Counted from the first letter of the stretch, positions 1-8,560 are shown. The stretch is DNA of 10,237 nt from Pseudorhodobacter antarcticus (GCA_945860375.1 CAMAQR010000085.1:1-10237), one strand, 5' to 3'. Notes: generated by a model from the letters alone, not told the origin. Made by a program: numbers and translations.

Positions 1-97
1 CCGCATCCATCCGCGCGCCGCCGTTCGGGCCGGTGTCGGGTTCGTGGGCGGCGGCGGGGGTCGCAAGCATCAGGGTCAGTAGAATCATTCGAAGCAT
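1..97 (-). CDS. Small secreted protein, 5' part only (runs off left edge)
   Basis: Only the first 32 codons are in the window. They start at an ATG at 97-95, preceded by an AAAGGA Shine-Dalgarno sequence at 110-105. The peptide opens with a short basic n-region, a hydrophobic stretch (about residues 3-13) and an Ala-rich cleavage site, so it looks like a Sec signal peptide. The predicted mature protein starts His-Glu-Pro and continues through a Gly/Asn-rich turn (GPNGGARMDA). The gene follows the RND permease stop after 19 bases and is very likely in the same operon. Its role is unknown; I infer a small periplasmic metal-associated accessory protein from position and exported state. The reading frame and start are well supported, the function is not. 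Confidence 0.75.
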   Translation of the reverse strand, partial: MLRMILLTLMLATPAAAHEPDTGPNGGARMDA

Positions 98-116
98 AGA
101 GTTTTCCTTTCAGGGA

Positions 117-3100
117 TCAGAAGGTTTGAATCGCGGCACCCTGCGGCGCGCGGTAGTCGGCCTGATCTTTGCGCGCGGCATCGACCAGACGTTCAAGCGA
201 TTTGCGGCCATAGCGCAGGAACAGAACCGGCGTCAGAAAGGTGTCCAGCAGGGTGGATGAGATCAGCCCGCCAAAGATCGTCACGGCAACCGGGTTCAGG
301 ATTTCCTTGCCCGGATCACCCGCCCCGATCATCAGCGGCACAAGCGCCACGCCTGCTGACAAGGCCGTCATCAAGACCGGGGTCAGGCGTTCCAGTGACC
401 CGCGAATGATCAGTTCCGGGCCAAAAGCCATGCCTTCGTGCAGGGCAAGGTTGATGTAATGGCTGATCTTCAGAATGCCATTGCGGGCCGCAATTCCTGT
501 CAGCGTAATGAAGCCGATCATTGATGCCACTGACAATGGCTGCCCCGCAATCCACAAGGCCGCGACGGACCCGATCAGCGCCAAGGGCACCGATCCCATG
601 ATGATCAGCGCGCAGACGGTGGATTTGTAGCGGCTGAACAGGATCGCAAAGACCATCCCCAGCGATACAAGCGACAGCAGGGCGATGGTCCGGCTTGCCT
701 CTTCCTGTGCCTGAAAGGTGCCTTCCAGCGTGGCGGTATAGCCTTCCGGTAGGTCCGCCGCCGCAATCACCGCGCGGATCTCGGCCACGACCGCAGCCAT
801 ATCCACGTTGCCATCAGTGTTTCCCAACACCACCAGCCGCCTGCTGCCACCTTCGCGCAGGATCTGGTTTGGCCCATCGGTTTCGCGCACCTCGGCCAGT
901 TCGCGCACCGGCACCCAGCCCGCGGGTGTCTCGATGAGCAGATCGCCCAAGGCTTGCGTGGTGCGGTTTTCGTCCGCCAGCCGCATCACCACATCATAGC
1001 TGCGTGCCCCGTCCACCAGTTTTGACACCACACGCCCGTTCGACAACCGCTCCAGCGCCTCGGTAATCGCGGCGGGTTGAATGCCGTAAAGGGCAGCCCG
1101 GTCATAATCAATGCGGATTTCAAGCTGCGGAATGCGGACCTGCTTTTCCACCTGCAAATCCACCAGGCCGGGGATCGACGCGATCTGGCCGCGCAACCCT
1201 TCTGCCACGGACCGCAGGGTATCAAGGTCCGACCCGTAAACCTTGAGCGCCAGCTGCGCGCGCACACCTGACAGCATGTGATCCAGCCGGTGCGAGATCG
1301 GCTGCCCCACGTTGACTGCCACCGGAAGGATCGAGAGGCGCGCGCGGATGTCGGCCACAATCTCGGTCTTGGGGCGATCGGACGGGTTCAGATCGACCTC
1401 GATTTCCGAAGAATGCACCCCTTCGGCATGTTCATCGAGTTCGGCGCGGCCCGTGCGGCGGCCAACGGCGCGCACCTCTGGCACCTCCAGTATCAGCTTT
1501 TCGGCGATCAGCCCGACACGGTGGGATTCCGCCAAGGAGATTCCGGGGTTGAACAGCATGGAAATCGTAAAAGTCCCCTCGTTGAACGGGGGCAGGAAGG
1601 CGCGCGGCAGCAGGGTGGCGGAAGCTGCCGCGATCACCACGCCCACCGCCGCCATCGCCATCAGCGATTTTTGCCAGCGGAAGACCACATCCAGTGCCGC
1701 CCGGTTGCCGCGTTTCAGCGTGCGCACCAGCCAGCCCTCATGTTCGTCCAGCCGCTTCATGCCGGGCAAGAGGTAATAGGCCATCACCGGCGTCAGCGTG
1801 ATCGACACGACCAGACTGACAAGGATGGAAATGATGTAAGCCTGCCCCAAAGGAGCAAACAGCCGCCCCTCGATGCCCGACAGCGCAAACAACGGCACGA
1901 ACACCAGCACGATGATCATCGTGGCATAGACGATGCCCGACCGAACCTCCTGGCTGGCCGACACCACCACGTCAAAGGTCGACCTCGGATTGCCAGCCTC
2001 GCGGTTTTCGCGGAGGCGCCGGAAGATGTTTTCGACGTCCACCACCGCATCATCGACCAGTTCCCCGATGGCAATCGCAAGGCCACCCAGCGTCATGGTG
2101 TTGATCGACAAGCCAAGCATCTTGAACACAATGGCCGTGACAAGAATGGAAACCGGGATGGCGGTCAGCGAGATCAGCGTAGTCCGCACATTGAGGAGAA
2201 ATGCAAAGAGCACGATGGCCACAACGACCACCGCCTCCAGAAGAACGGTCTGCACATTCTTGACCGAGGTTTCGATGAAATCCGCCTGCCGGAACAGCAC
2301 CTCGTCGGCGCGCATCCCGTCTGGAAGGGAAGCGGTGATTTCGGCCAGCGCCGCCTCGACATTGCGCGTCAGTTGCACGGTATCGACGTCAGGCTGTTTT
2401 TCGACCGAGATGATGACCGCGGATTCCCCCATATACCCGGCCTCGCCACGTTTCAGGCGTGCACCAAAACCCACGTCAGCCACCTGATGCAAAAGGATCG
2501 ACCGGCGGCCATCACTTTGCACCACCACCTTGCGCAGGTCTTCAAGGCTGAGCGTGCTGCCGATGTTGCGGATCAGAAACTCGCGCGCATACTGGTCTGT
2601 GAACCCGCCCCCTGTGTTGGCACCAAAAGCGGTGATCGCCGCCTCCACCTCGGCCAGCGTCACCCCAAGTGCGCGCAAGGCCGCCGTGTTGGGGGCCACG
2701 CGGAACTGGCGCACCTCACCCCCGATTGGGATCACCTGTGCGACGCCCGAAATGGTCAGAAGGCGCGGACGCACGATGAAATCAGCGGCTTCGCGCAACT
2801 CCATCGGTGAAACCCCTTCGGGCGCAGTCATCGCCACCAGCATCACCTGCCCCATGATCGAACTGATCGGCCCCATTTGCGGCACCACCCCTTCGGGCAG
2901 TTGGGCCGCCACGAGCGTCAGCTTTTCGGCGATCTGCTGGCGGTTGCGGTAGATATCGGTGCCCCAGTCGAACTCGACATAGATGATCGAGAGGCCCACA
3001 CCCGAGACGGACCGCACACGCTCCACACCCGGCAGGCCGTTCATCTGGGTTTCGATCGGAGTGCTGACCAGTTGTTCCACCTCGGGCGGAGCCAGCCCCT

Positions 3101-3260
3101 CGGCCTCGGTCATGATGGTGACTGTGGGGCGGTTCAGGTCGGGAAAGACATCGACCGGCAGGCGCATGGCGGTGAATGCGCCGTAACCCATCAGAACTAC
3201 CGCCAGAACCAGAACCAGCACACGGTTGCGCAGGGACTGTGAGACCAAAAATGTGAACAT
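117..3260 (-). CDS. Heavy-metal efflux RND permease (CusA/CzcA family)
   Basis: This is a 1047-residue inner-membrane RND pump, full length for the heavy-metal (HME) family, which usually runs 1030-1070. It would use proton import to drive metal out through a tripartite complex with the adaptor encoded just upstream. Visible landmarks are the N-terminal helix (about 10-32), the [14 protein letters not shown] family motif (34-47), the TM4 segment [13 protein letters not shown] (399-411), and a second RND half with the usual C-terminal helix cluster (about 860-1025). In TM4 the acidic residues matching the second and third relay positions of CzcA (D403 and E410) are kept; the first is Ala, as in CusA. 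The three methionines of the E. coli CusA copper path do not line up exactly by eye (Ser, Ser and His at those columns, with Met next to two of them), so copper versus zinc/cobalt/cadmium cannot be settled. The ATG at 3260 is preceded by AAGGGGG, which overlaps the adaptor stop codon. Confidence 0.95.
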   Translation of the reverse strand: MFTFLVSQSLRNRVLVLVLAVVLMGYGAFTAMRLPVDVFPDLNRPTVTIMTEAEGLAPPEVEQLVSTPIETQMNGLPGVERVRSVSGVGLSIIYVEFDWGTDIYRNRQQIAEKLTLVAAQLPEGVVPQMGPISSIMGQVMLVAMTAPEGVSPMELREAADFIVRPRLLTISGVAQVIPIGGEVRQFRVAPNTAALRALGVTLAEVEAAITAFGANTGGGFTDQYAREFLIRNIGSTLSLEDLRKVVVQSDGRRSILLHQVADVGFGARLKRGEAGYMGESAVIISVEKQPDVDTVQLTRNVEAALAEITASLPDGMRADEVLFRQADFIETSVKNVQTVLLEAVVVVAIVLFAFLLNVRTTLISLTAIPVSILVTAIVFKMLGLSINTMTLGGLAIAIGELVDDAVVDVENIFRRLRENREAGNPRSTFDVVVSASQEVRSGIVYATMIIVLVFVPLFALSGIEGRLFAPLGQAYIISILVSLVVSITLTPVMAYYLLPGMKRLDEHEGWLVRTLKRGNRAALDVVFRWQKSLMAMAAVGVVIAAASATLLPRAFLPPFNEGTFTISMLFNPGISLAESHRVGLIAEKLILEVPEVRAVGRRTGRAELDEHAEGVHSSEIEVDLNPSDRPKTEIVADIRARLSILPVAVNVGQPISHRLDHMLSGVRAQLALKVYGSDLDTLRSVAEGLRGQIASIPGLVDLQVEKQVRIPQLEIRIDYDRAALYGIQPAAITEALERLSNGRVVSKLVDGARSYDVVMRLADENRTTQALGDLLIETPAGWVPVRELAEVRETDGPNQILREGGSRRLVVLGNTDGNVDMAAVVAEIRAVIAAADLPEGYTATLEGTFQAQEEASRTIALLSLVSLGMVFAILFSRYKSTVCALIIMGSVPLALIGSVAALWIAGQPLSVASMIGFITLTGIAARNGILKISHYINLALHEGMAFGPELIIRGSLERLTPVLMTALSAGVALVPLMIGAGDPGKEILNPVAVTIFGGLISSTLLDTFLTPVLFLRYGRKSLERLVDAARKDQADYRAPQGAAIQTF

Positions 3261-3274
3261 GTGCTTGCCCCCCC

Positions 3275-4948
3275 TTAGCGCAGTTGATTGAGAAGTTCGG
3301 CGCCCTGGGTCACCACCCGGTCCCCCGCTGCAATGCCCGCCACGATGATCACTCGCCCGCCATCCAAGGGTTCGGTGCGCACAGCACGCGGCTCGAACAG
3401 TTCCGGGGCGACGTGGACAAATACGAAGTCCTCACCGTTGGCCCCTCGGATCACTGCTTCGCGCGGGGCCGCGATACCCATGGTCACATTTGCCGTCTCG
3501 GCAAACACTGTCACACGGTCGCCCACGCGCAAATCACCTGCGGCGTCGATCCGGAAATGGACGGGTTGCACTTGACCATCTTCGGCAAAACCTGCGCCGA
3601 TCAGACTGAGCGGTATTGCCGCGCCGCCGTCGCCGCCAATCGACGCGTTGCCCGAAACCGGCTCGCCGCCGAACGACAGCGCCTCGACCCACAGTTGTGC
3701 GGGGTCGATGATGTGGAACACTTCGGTATTCGTGTCGGCGATCAGACCGGGTGCCGCGTTCGCCTTCGAGACGACGCCCGCAACCGGGGCCACCAGAACC
3801 TCCGGCTCCATCCGTATGGCATCCAGTGCAGCGCGGCGTTCGCGCAGGCCTTGCAGCGTCAGTTCTGCGCCCTCCAGTTGCGTCTGAGAGACTGTTCCGG
3901 TTGCAGCCAGCGTTCGGGACCGGGCAACCTCGCGTTCCTCCAGCGCAATCTCCTGATCCAGTTCCGCCTTGGATTGCCGGATCGACGATTGATCAGCCGC
4001 CGCCAGTGACGGCTCGACTAAGGCCATCACATCACCTGCCTTGACGATCGCCCCAAGCGAGGGGAAACCGCCGGGCGGGGCCGCAAGACGTCCACCGATC
4101 GCTGTTTGCACAAACCCGCTGGCATTCGGGTCCGGCACCACACGACCCGCCATCTCGACACTTCGGCGATGCTCGGCCTCCACGGCGGCAATGGTCAGGA
4201 TTGCCAGAATGCGCTGCGCCGCCTTTGGTGCGAACACCCGGCCATCGGGCAGCCGCTGAGCCACATCACGGATCACGGGCGCACCCGATGTGGGTACCGT
4301 TTCCGCGAAAGCCACCGACGATCCCAGAACCAGCGCCAGAACAGCCGCCAGAACCCCGACCGCCACCAACCGCCGCCGGATTAGCGCCATCACCAGCGCG
4401 CCGCCCAAAAGGCCGAAGAGCCCGATGCCGATCAGCGCCGGATCAGCGCGCTGCAAGCGATCAAAGCCCGAAGCGATCCCGGCGCGGAGTAGCCCGGCAA
4501 GGACCGTGGCGGCTGGCTTTTCCGCCACTGGCGCTGCCACAATCGGCACTGGGATCGTCAGGGTTGCGGTCAGAAAATCAATGTCTGTCTCTGCGGCGAT
4601 CGTGAACAGCAACTCATAAGTGCCGGGCTTTTCAGCCCAAGGGGCGTCTAGCCGGTAGACCTCGCCATCCTGCACAGCACTTGCGGGCCCCAAAGGGGTT
4701 TCAACGTCCATCAGCGCGCCGATGACCGGGGCATTGGTCTCGAACCGGTCCAGATAGACCACAAGTCCCGTACTATTCGCCACGGCCACCAGTTCAAAGA
4801 GCGGCGAGGCAGCGGTGGCACGCGGTGCGGTCTGCACCGTTGGCGGCGGGGCTTCATCGCCGTGCACATGGCCTTCATGTGCAAATGCACTGCCCGCAAA
4901 GGTGATGCCCAACAGGGCCGCGAAAAAGCCAAACCGAAATAGTGCCAT
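3275..4948 (-). CDS. RND efflux periplasmic adaptor with N-terminal extension
   Basis: A 557-residue membrane-fusion protein that would link the RND permease to an outer-membrane channel. Residues 1-23 are a signal peptide ending AFA, followed by a His-rich HEGHVHGDE (24-32). Residues about 47-135 look like a beta-rich domain of unknown job. Two hydrophobic helices follow (about 171-190 and 194-215). The typical adaptor fold comes next: a lipoyl/barrel-sandwich half (about 270-310), a short coiled-coil hairpin (about 318-375), the second half (about 385-412), then beta-barrel and membrane-proximal domains ending LLNQLR. At 557 residues it exceeds the usual 370-420. The second helix with its RRR n-region and AFAE end resembles a retained signal peptide, suggesting a fusion. 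I chose the ATG at 4948 because GAGG (4958-4955) lies six bases upstream. A TTG at 4960 is in frame but overlaps that SD. The gene lies 14 bases before the permease. Confidence 0.92.
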   Translation of the reverse strand: MALFRFGFFAALLGITFAGSAFAHEGHVHGDEAPPPTVQTAPRATAASPLFELVAVANSTGLVVYLDRFETNAPVIGALMDVETPLGPASAVQDGEVYRLDAPWAEKPGTYELLFTIAAETDIDFLTATLTIPVPIVAAPVAEKPAATVLAGLLRAGIASGFDRLQRADPALIGIGLFGLLGGALVMALIRRRLVAVGVLAAVLALVLGSSVAFAETVPTSGAPVIRDVAQRLPDGRVFAPKAAQRILAILTIAAVEAEHRRSVEMAGRVVPDPNASGFVQTAIGGRLAAPPGGFPSLGAIVKAGDVMALVEPSLAAADQSSIRQSKAELDQEIALEEREVARSRTLAATGTVSQTQLEGAELTLQGLRERRAALDAIRMEPEVLVAPVAGVVSKANAAPGLIADTNTEVFHIIDPAQLWVEALSFGGEPVSGNASIGGDGGAAIPLSLIGAGFAEDGQVQPVHFRIDAAGDLRVGDRVTVFAETANVTMGIAAPREAVIRGANGEDFVFVHVAPELFEPRAVRTEPLDGGRVIIVAGIAAGDRVVTQGAELLNQLR

Positions 4949-4954
4949 GAGACG

Positions 4955-4958
4955 CCTC
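4955..4958 (-). promoter_or_regulatory. Shine-Dalgarno fixing the adaptor start
   Basis: GAGG on the minus strand, six bases before the ATG at 4948. Using the TTG at 4960 as start would place the start codon on top of this SD, so the ATG is preferred. This shortens the longest possible reading by four residues and gives a cleaner signal peptide ([14 protein letters not shown]...). Confidence 0.65.
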
Positions 4959-5011
4959 AAGATGTTGCCATACCCAGATGTGCCGCGACGGGAGCCGCAG
5001 CGATTTCCGGA

Positions 5012-5431
5012 TCAAGCTCTTGGGGGACGTTTCAACGAGCTTTGTGGTGATGGTCTGGGCGCTGTGTGGCCCGGCAAGACAAAGCGGTCGTCGATGGCAA
5101 CGACAACGATGCAAAGATGTGTTGCATTCAGTACAGCCGCGGCACATCCGGTGGCCGAGCAGCAATTCACACCGCAGCCGGTTTGCGCGCTCACGGCTTC
5201 GGCCTCGTCCTGTGACACTGTGCTTTCGGCCCAGTTCCCGGTCATCTGCACTGTCGAACCGGGGTGAACACCGTGGGCCCGGGCCTCGCCTGCAAAGGGA
5301 CCAAGGAACAGCATGGCGACCAGAACGAAAAGAGCGGCGATCCGCAACAGCACACCGGCCACGCGGGACTGACCGACGCGGCGCAGTGCCACATCGTTCT
5401 GCCATGCTGCAGGTATGGTGCCGTCAACCAA
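5012..5431 (-). CDS. Small Cys-rich exported or membrane-anchored protein, unknown function
   Basis: About 139 residues from a TTG at 5431 that has GAGGGG nine bases upstream. The frame stays open to another TTG at 5524, and no ATG occurs before the hydrophobic segment, so the start is uncertain. Residues about 25-44 form a hydrophobic helix ending with an AEARA-type cleavage site, followed by His-Gly-Val-His. The mature part holds a cysteine cluster (C86, C90, C91, C96, plus C107) and ends in a basic Pro-rich tail KRPPRA. I do not recognise a named family. The layout resembles small exported proteins that often lead heavy-metal RND operons in this bacterial group, and the clustered Cys with nearby His fits metal binding; that function is inferred. 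It lies 63 bases upstream of the adaptor and is the first gene of the operon. A competing minus-strand frame (5405-4875) was judged a shadow because it runs into the adaptor and lacks an export signal. Confidence 0.6.
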   Translation of the reverse strand: MVDGTIPAAWQNDVALRRVGQSRVAGVLLRIAALFVLVAMLFLGPFAGEARAHGVHPGSTVQMTGNWAESTVSQDEAEAVSAQTGCGVNCCSATGCAAAVLNATHLCIVVVAIDDRFVLPGHTAPRPSPQSSLKRPPRA

Positions 5432-5440
5432 CCGCCCGAG

Positions 5441-5446
5441 CCCCTC
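5441..5446 (-). promoter_or_regulatory. Candidate Shine-Dalgarno for the Cys-rich protein
   Basis: GAGGGG on the minus strand, nine bases before the TTG at 5431. It is the best ribosome-binding match I see among the in-frame TTG/GTG candidates for this gene, and is the main reason for preferring that start over the TTG at 5524. Confidence 0.4.
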
Positions 5447-5613
5447 ATGAACATCTTGCTTCGTCTGATAACTGGGGAACTGGCCGATGGCGAGTTCAAA
5501 ACTGCGTGATGATGCAGACAGCAAATCTGTATCAGCACTTCACGCGACAAGAGGCGTGAGGTTTGCCTTCCATCCCTTATGGCGCGATTGTTAGCCCGGA
5601 TCAGGATCAGCGC

Positions 5614-5645
5614 TTGACCCTCCAGTCCTGGAATGAGGAACAAAT
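5614..5645 (+). promoter_or_regulatory. Possible MerR/CueR-type promoter for the copper ATPase
   Basis: A TTGACC -35 hexamer (5614-5619) is followed by a TCCAG-TC-CTGGA dyad centred near 5626 and an A-rich -10-like segment at about 5639-5645 (AACAAAT). The 19-20 base spacer is longer than normal, which is the known hallmark of MerR-family promoters such as those controlled by CueR or HmrR. The dyad is only 5+5 and departs from the classic CCTTCC-N7-GGAAGG form, so the site may be degenerate or chance. It points at the ATPase about 85 bases downstream. The matching regulator gene is not in the window. Confidence 0.35.
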
Positions 5646-5731
5646 CTGCAGTCGGCGCGTTGGGTTAAGGGCAATATCCGTGCTTCCTTGTTGCCGGGAT
5701 GCGTGTGCGTTTTCTTTGAAAGACCCCAAAA

Positions 5732-8104
5732 ATGCCAGTCACACCTGATCAGCAGACCCGACATGATCACCCGGCGACGGATGCCAAGCCGCCTCAAGTG
5801 GCGGTGCCATCCGGGGCTGCGACGGCCATTGACCCTGTCTGTGGCATGACCGTCACGCTGAAGGCCGATACGCGGACCGAAAGCTTCGCTGGCAAGCCGT
5901 TTCACTTCTGTTCCGAGAAATGCCAGACGAAAGTCAAGGGTGACCCGTGGTTCTATGCCTCCGGCAACGCGGCCAAGCGCGGCAAGGTGGCAACTGCGGG
6001 CGTGCAATACACCTGCCCGATGCACCCTCAGATCATCCGCGACGCGCCGGGGTCTTGCCCGATCTGCGGCATGGCGCTGGAGCCGGTGTTGCCCTCGGAT
6101 GCCCCCAGCGAGGAGTTGACCGACTTTACCCGGCGCCTGTGGATCAGCGCCGCCGTCGCGGTACCATTGGTCGTGCTGACCATGGGACCGCTTGTCGGGC
6201 TGCCCATCCGCGACTGGGTCGGCCATCAGAACGCGATGTATCTGGAGTTTGCTCTGGCCACCCCAATCGTCATGTGGGCGGCACTGCCGTTCTTCAAGCG
6301 CGGCTGGGACTCGATCATGAACCGGTCGCCCAATATGTGGACGCTGATCTCGCTGGGTGTGCTTGCGGCCTATGGCTATTCGCTTCTGGCGACATTCCTG
6401 CCCGGAGTGTTCCCGGAACAATACCGCATGGGCGGCATGGTCGGCACCTATTACGAGGCGGCGGTGGTGATCGTCACTTTGGTGTTTGTCGGCCAGGTGC
6501 TTGAACTGCGCGCGCGTGAACGCACCGGGGATGCGATCCGCGCCCTGCTGGATCTGGCCCCGAAAACCGCGCGGCGGATTTTGCCGGATGGCACGGAATA
6601 CGATGCGCCGCTGGAAAACATCATGGCGGGTGACCAGTTGCGGGTCCGCCCCGGAGACGCTGTGCCGGTGGACGGCGTTGTGATGGCGGGCACTTCATCT
6701 TTGGACGAAAGCATGTTGACCGGCGAGTCGATGCCCGTCGAAAAAGGCCCCGGCGACAAGGTTACGGGGGCCACGATCAACAAGAACGGGTCTTTGATCA
6801 TCGAGGCGGGAAAGGTAGGCGCAGATACCGTGCTGGCGCAGATTGTCGCGATGGTCTCTGGTGCGCGCCGGTCGCGTGCGCCCATACAAGGGTTGGCAGA
6901 CCGTGTATCGGCCGTCTTCGTGCCGACGGTCGTAGCCGTTGCCATCGCGGCTTTTGCCGCATGGATGATTTTCGGGCCTGCGCCCGCGCTGGTTTTCGCA
7001 TTTGCCTCGGCGGTGTCGGTGCTGATCATCGCCTGCCCCTGCGCGCTTGGGCTGGCAACACCGATTTCCATCACCACCGCAGCCGGGCGCGGGGCACAGG
7101 CCGGGGTATTGATCAAGGACGCCGAGGCGTTGGAGCGGATGGCGGGCGTGGATACGCTGATCGTCGACAAGACCGGGACCTTGACGCTGGGCAAGCCGAC
7201 CCTGACCGATATGGTGGCACTGGGGGCGATGACCGAGGCGGGCATTCTGGCCTTTGCGGCGGCGCTGGAGCGTGGATCAGAACACCCATTGGCCGAGGCC
7301 ATCGTGGACGGGGCTGCCGCAAAAGCCGTGCGCAAGCTGGATGCCACAGACTTTGAGGCCGTGACGGGCAAAGGCGTGAAAGGTCTTGTTGAGGGGCGCA
7401 AGGCTGCCCTTGGAAACGCCGCGATGATGCAGGACCTGGGGCTGGACACATCCAGCGCCGAAGAGCAGGCCGATGCCCTGCGCGGCGCTGGCAAGACCGC
7501 GATGTTCATTGCCATCGACGGCGCATTGGCCGGAATTGTGGCGGTGGCCGACCCGATCAAGGACAGCACCATTCCGGCGATTGCAGCCCTGCATGCACTA
7601 GGTTTGCGGGTGATCATGGCGACAGGCGACAACGAACGCACCGCAAAAGCCGTCGCCGCCAAGCTGGGCATTGATGAGGTCCGCGCCGGTGTTCTGCCCG
7701 AGGACAAGAAGGAACTGATTGATGAGTTGCGCGCCCAAGGCCGCAAGATCGCCATGGCGGGCGACGGGGTGAATGATGCCCCTGCCCTTGCCGCAGCCGA
7801 TGTCGGGATCGCCATGGGAACCGGCGCCGATGTGGCCATGGAGAGCGCCGGGATCACGCTGCTCGGCGGTGATCTGATGGGCATCGTGCGGGCGCGCAAA
7901 CTGGCAAAGGCGACGTTGCGCAACATCAAGCAGAACCTGTTCTTTGCCTTCGCCTACAACGCGGCAGGCATCCCGATTGCAGCGGGGGTGCTGTATCCGC
8001 TGACCGGGACCCTTCTGTCGCCCATGATCGCCGCGGCCGCAATGAGCCTGTCGTCAGTGTCGGTCATCGCAAATGCCCTGCGCTTGCGGCGGGTGGATCT
8101 TTAA
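5732..8104 (+). CDS. copA: Cu(I)-exporting P1B-type ATPase
   Basis: A complete 790-residue inner-membrane ATPase that would export cytoplasmic Cu(I) to the periplasm using ATP. In order: a short polar leader; a YHS-type domain (about 33-75) with DPVCGM (34-39) and FHFCSEKC (57-64); a second metal-binding module with CPMHPQI (95-101) and CPICGM (109-114); eight predicted helices starting near 135; the actuator TGES loop (330-333); the ion-channel CPC (435-437); the phosphorylated DKTGT (D479); the SEHP motif (H518-P519); GDGVND (677-682); then YN (742-743) and MSLSS (771-775). CPC, YN and MxxSS together mark the copper-specific P1B-1 class. The N-terminus lacks the ferredoxin-like CxxC domain of E. 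coli CopA. The ATG start is forced by an in-frame TGA at 5717; its SD is weak (GAAAGA). It is divergent from the RND operon and may be preceded by a MerR-type promoter. Silver transport is an alternative or additional role. Confidence 0.95.
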   Translation: MPVTPDQQTRHDHPATDAKPPQVAVPSGAATAIDPVCGMTVTLKADTRTESFAGKPFHFCSEKCQTKVKGDPWFYASGNAAKRGKVATAGVQYTCPMHPQIIRDAPGSCPICGMALEPVLPSDAPSEELTDFTRRLWISAAVAVPLVVLTMGPLVGLPIRDWVGHQNAMYLEFALATPIVMWAALPFFKRGWDSIMNRSPNMWTLISLGVLAAYGYSLLATFLPGVFPEQYRMGGMVGTYYEAAVVIVTLVFVGQVLELRARERTGDAIRALLDLAPKTARRILPDGTEYDAPLENIMAGDQLRVRPGDAVPVDGVVMAGTSSLDESMLTGESMPVEKGPGDKVTGATINKNGSLIIEAGKVGADTVLAQIVAMVSGARRSRAPIQGLADRVSAVFVPTVVAVAIAAFAAWMIFGPAPALVFAFASAVSVLIIACPCALGLATPISITTAAGRGAQAGVLIKDAEALERMAGVDTLIVDKTGTLTLGKPTLTDMVALGAMTEAGILAFAAALERGSEHPLAEAIVDGAAAKAVRKLDATDFEAVTGKGVKGLVEGRKAALGNAAMMQDLGLDTSSAEEQADALRGAGKTAMFIAIDGALAGIVAVADPIKDSTIPAIAALHALGLRVIMATGDNERTAKAVAAKLGIDEVRAGVLPEDKKELIDELRAQGRKIAMAGDGVNDAPALAAADVGIAMGTGADVAMESAGITLLGGDLMGIVRARKLAKATLRNIKQNLFFAFAYNAAGIPIAAGVLYPLTGTLLSPMIAAAAMSLSSVSVIANALRLRRVDL

Positions 8105-8547
8105 CGGTCTGGGCCGGGGCCATGGCTTAGCCGGAACGCCAGAAGCGGCACGGCAATCCACTGAACCAGCGGCGAAAGTCCGGTTCCCAGCCACGGCAGT
8201 CTTGGCATGATGTCTCGGTAGGCCCAGGACTGCCGCACCTCGACGTTCAACCATTCGCTGAATACCGTATAGGCCAGTGCCAAGGCCAAGGTCACAATCA
8301 TGACTTGCCCGCGCCCCGTGTTAGGCCAGGCAGCGGCGCGCAGCAAAAGCAAAGCCGCCAGCAACGTTGCCGCGCCGATCAGGACATCTCCCAACGTGCA
8401 ATGCACCAAGGCATAGACGATTTGCCCCCAGGTCTCGTCAACCCACAGGGTGTAAAGCGGCATCTGCAGCGCTTCCCAAACCAGATTGCCGATCAGGATG
8501 ACCAACAGATATCGCAAAAATGCGGTCCGTCTGCTTTTCTGCCTCAT
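8101..8547 (-). CDS. Conserved-looking 148-residue membrane protein, unknown function
   Basis: I do not recognise a named family. The protein has a basic N-terminus (MRQKSRR) and four predicted membrane helices at about 10-30, 50-70, 80-98 and 120-138. Polar or aromatic residues that look motif-like lie at or near helix ends: [12 protein letters not shown] (21-32), HCTLGD (49-54), FSEWLNVE (96-103), W108 and Y110, MPRLPWL (114-120) and GLSPLVQW (123-130). I chose the ATG at 8547 because GAAGGAT lies six bases upstream. The same frame is open to 8736, with ATGs at 8586 and beyond, but those lack a good SD and add a polar, low-complexity leader. The stop TAA overlaps the stop of the convergent copper ATPase by three bases. 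It lies 234 bases downstream of the multicopper oxidase on the same strand. Sitting between two copper genes suggests a copper-related job, but this is context only. Confidence 0.75.
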   Translation of the reverse strand: MRQKSRRTAFLRYLLVILIGNLVWEALQMPLYTLWVDETWGQIVYALVHCTLGDVLIGAATLLAALLLLRAAAWPNTGRGQVMIVTLALALAYTVFSEWLNVEVRQSWAYRDIMPRLPWLGTGLSPLVQWIAVPLLAFRLSHGPGPDR

Positions 8548-8553
8548 CCAATG

Positions 8554-8560
8554 ATCCTTC
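8554..8560 (-). promoter_or_regulatory. Shine-Dalgarno fixing the start of the 148-residue membrane protein
   Basis: GAAGGAT on the minus strand, six bases before the ATG at 8547. It is much stronger than anything before the in-frame ATGs further upstream (8586 and beyond), so it decides the start. Confidence 0.65.

Larger units (their letters stand above)
5432..5731. other. Divergent intergenic region between the RND operon and the copper ATPase
   Basis: About 300 bases separate the two divergent transcription units. I find no convincing gene here; short open frames on both strands lack SDs and family features. It should carry promoters in both directions. Visible elements are a MerR-type promoter candidate (5614-5645, plus strand), a short dyad TCACGC...GCGTGA (5540-5559), and two copies of CAAATCTG (5522-5529 and 5641-5648). 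An in-frame TGA at 5717-5719 makes the ATG at 5732 the most upstream possible ATPase start. No clear minus-strand promoter could be picked by eye. Confidence 0.6.

Noticed and set aside
1278..2810. Plus-strand 510-residue open frame
   Set aside because: It lies fully antisense to the RND permease. The translation is rich in His, Arg, Gln and Asp with no domain or membrane pattern, typical of a shadow frame in GC-rich DNA.
4875..5405. Minus-strand 176-residue frame competing with the Cys-rich protein
   Set aside because: It overlaps the adaptor start and SD, is Arg-rich and has no export signal, whereas the alternative frame has a hydrophobic export helix and a Cys cluster.
5563..5748. Plus-strand 61-residue ORF ahead of the ATPase
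   Set aside because: No SD, no recognisable feature, and it overlaps both the promoter candidate and the ATPase start in another frame.
5591..6421. Minus-strand 276-residue frame crossing the intergenic region
   Set aside because: It covers the ATPase 5' end and its likely promoter on the opposite strand and has no domain signature.
6451..7929. Minus-strand 492-residue open frame
   Set aside because: Antisense to the copper ATPase. Ala/Ser/Pro-rich composition with no motifs; the ATPase on the other strand is complete with all catalytic residues.
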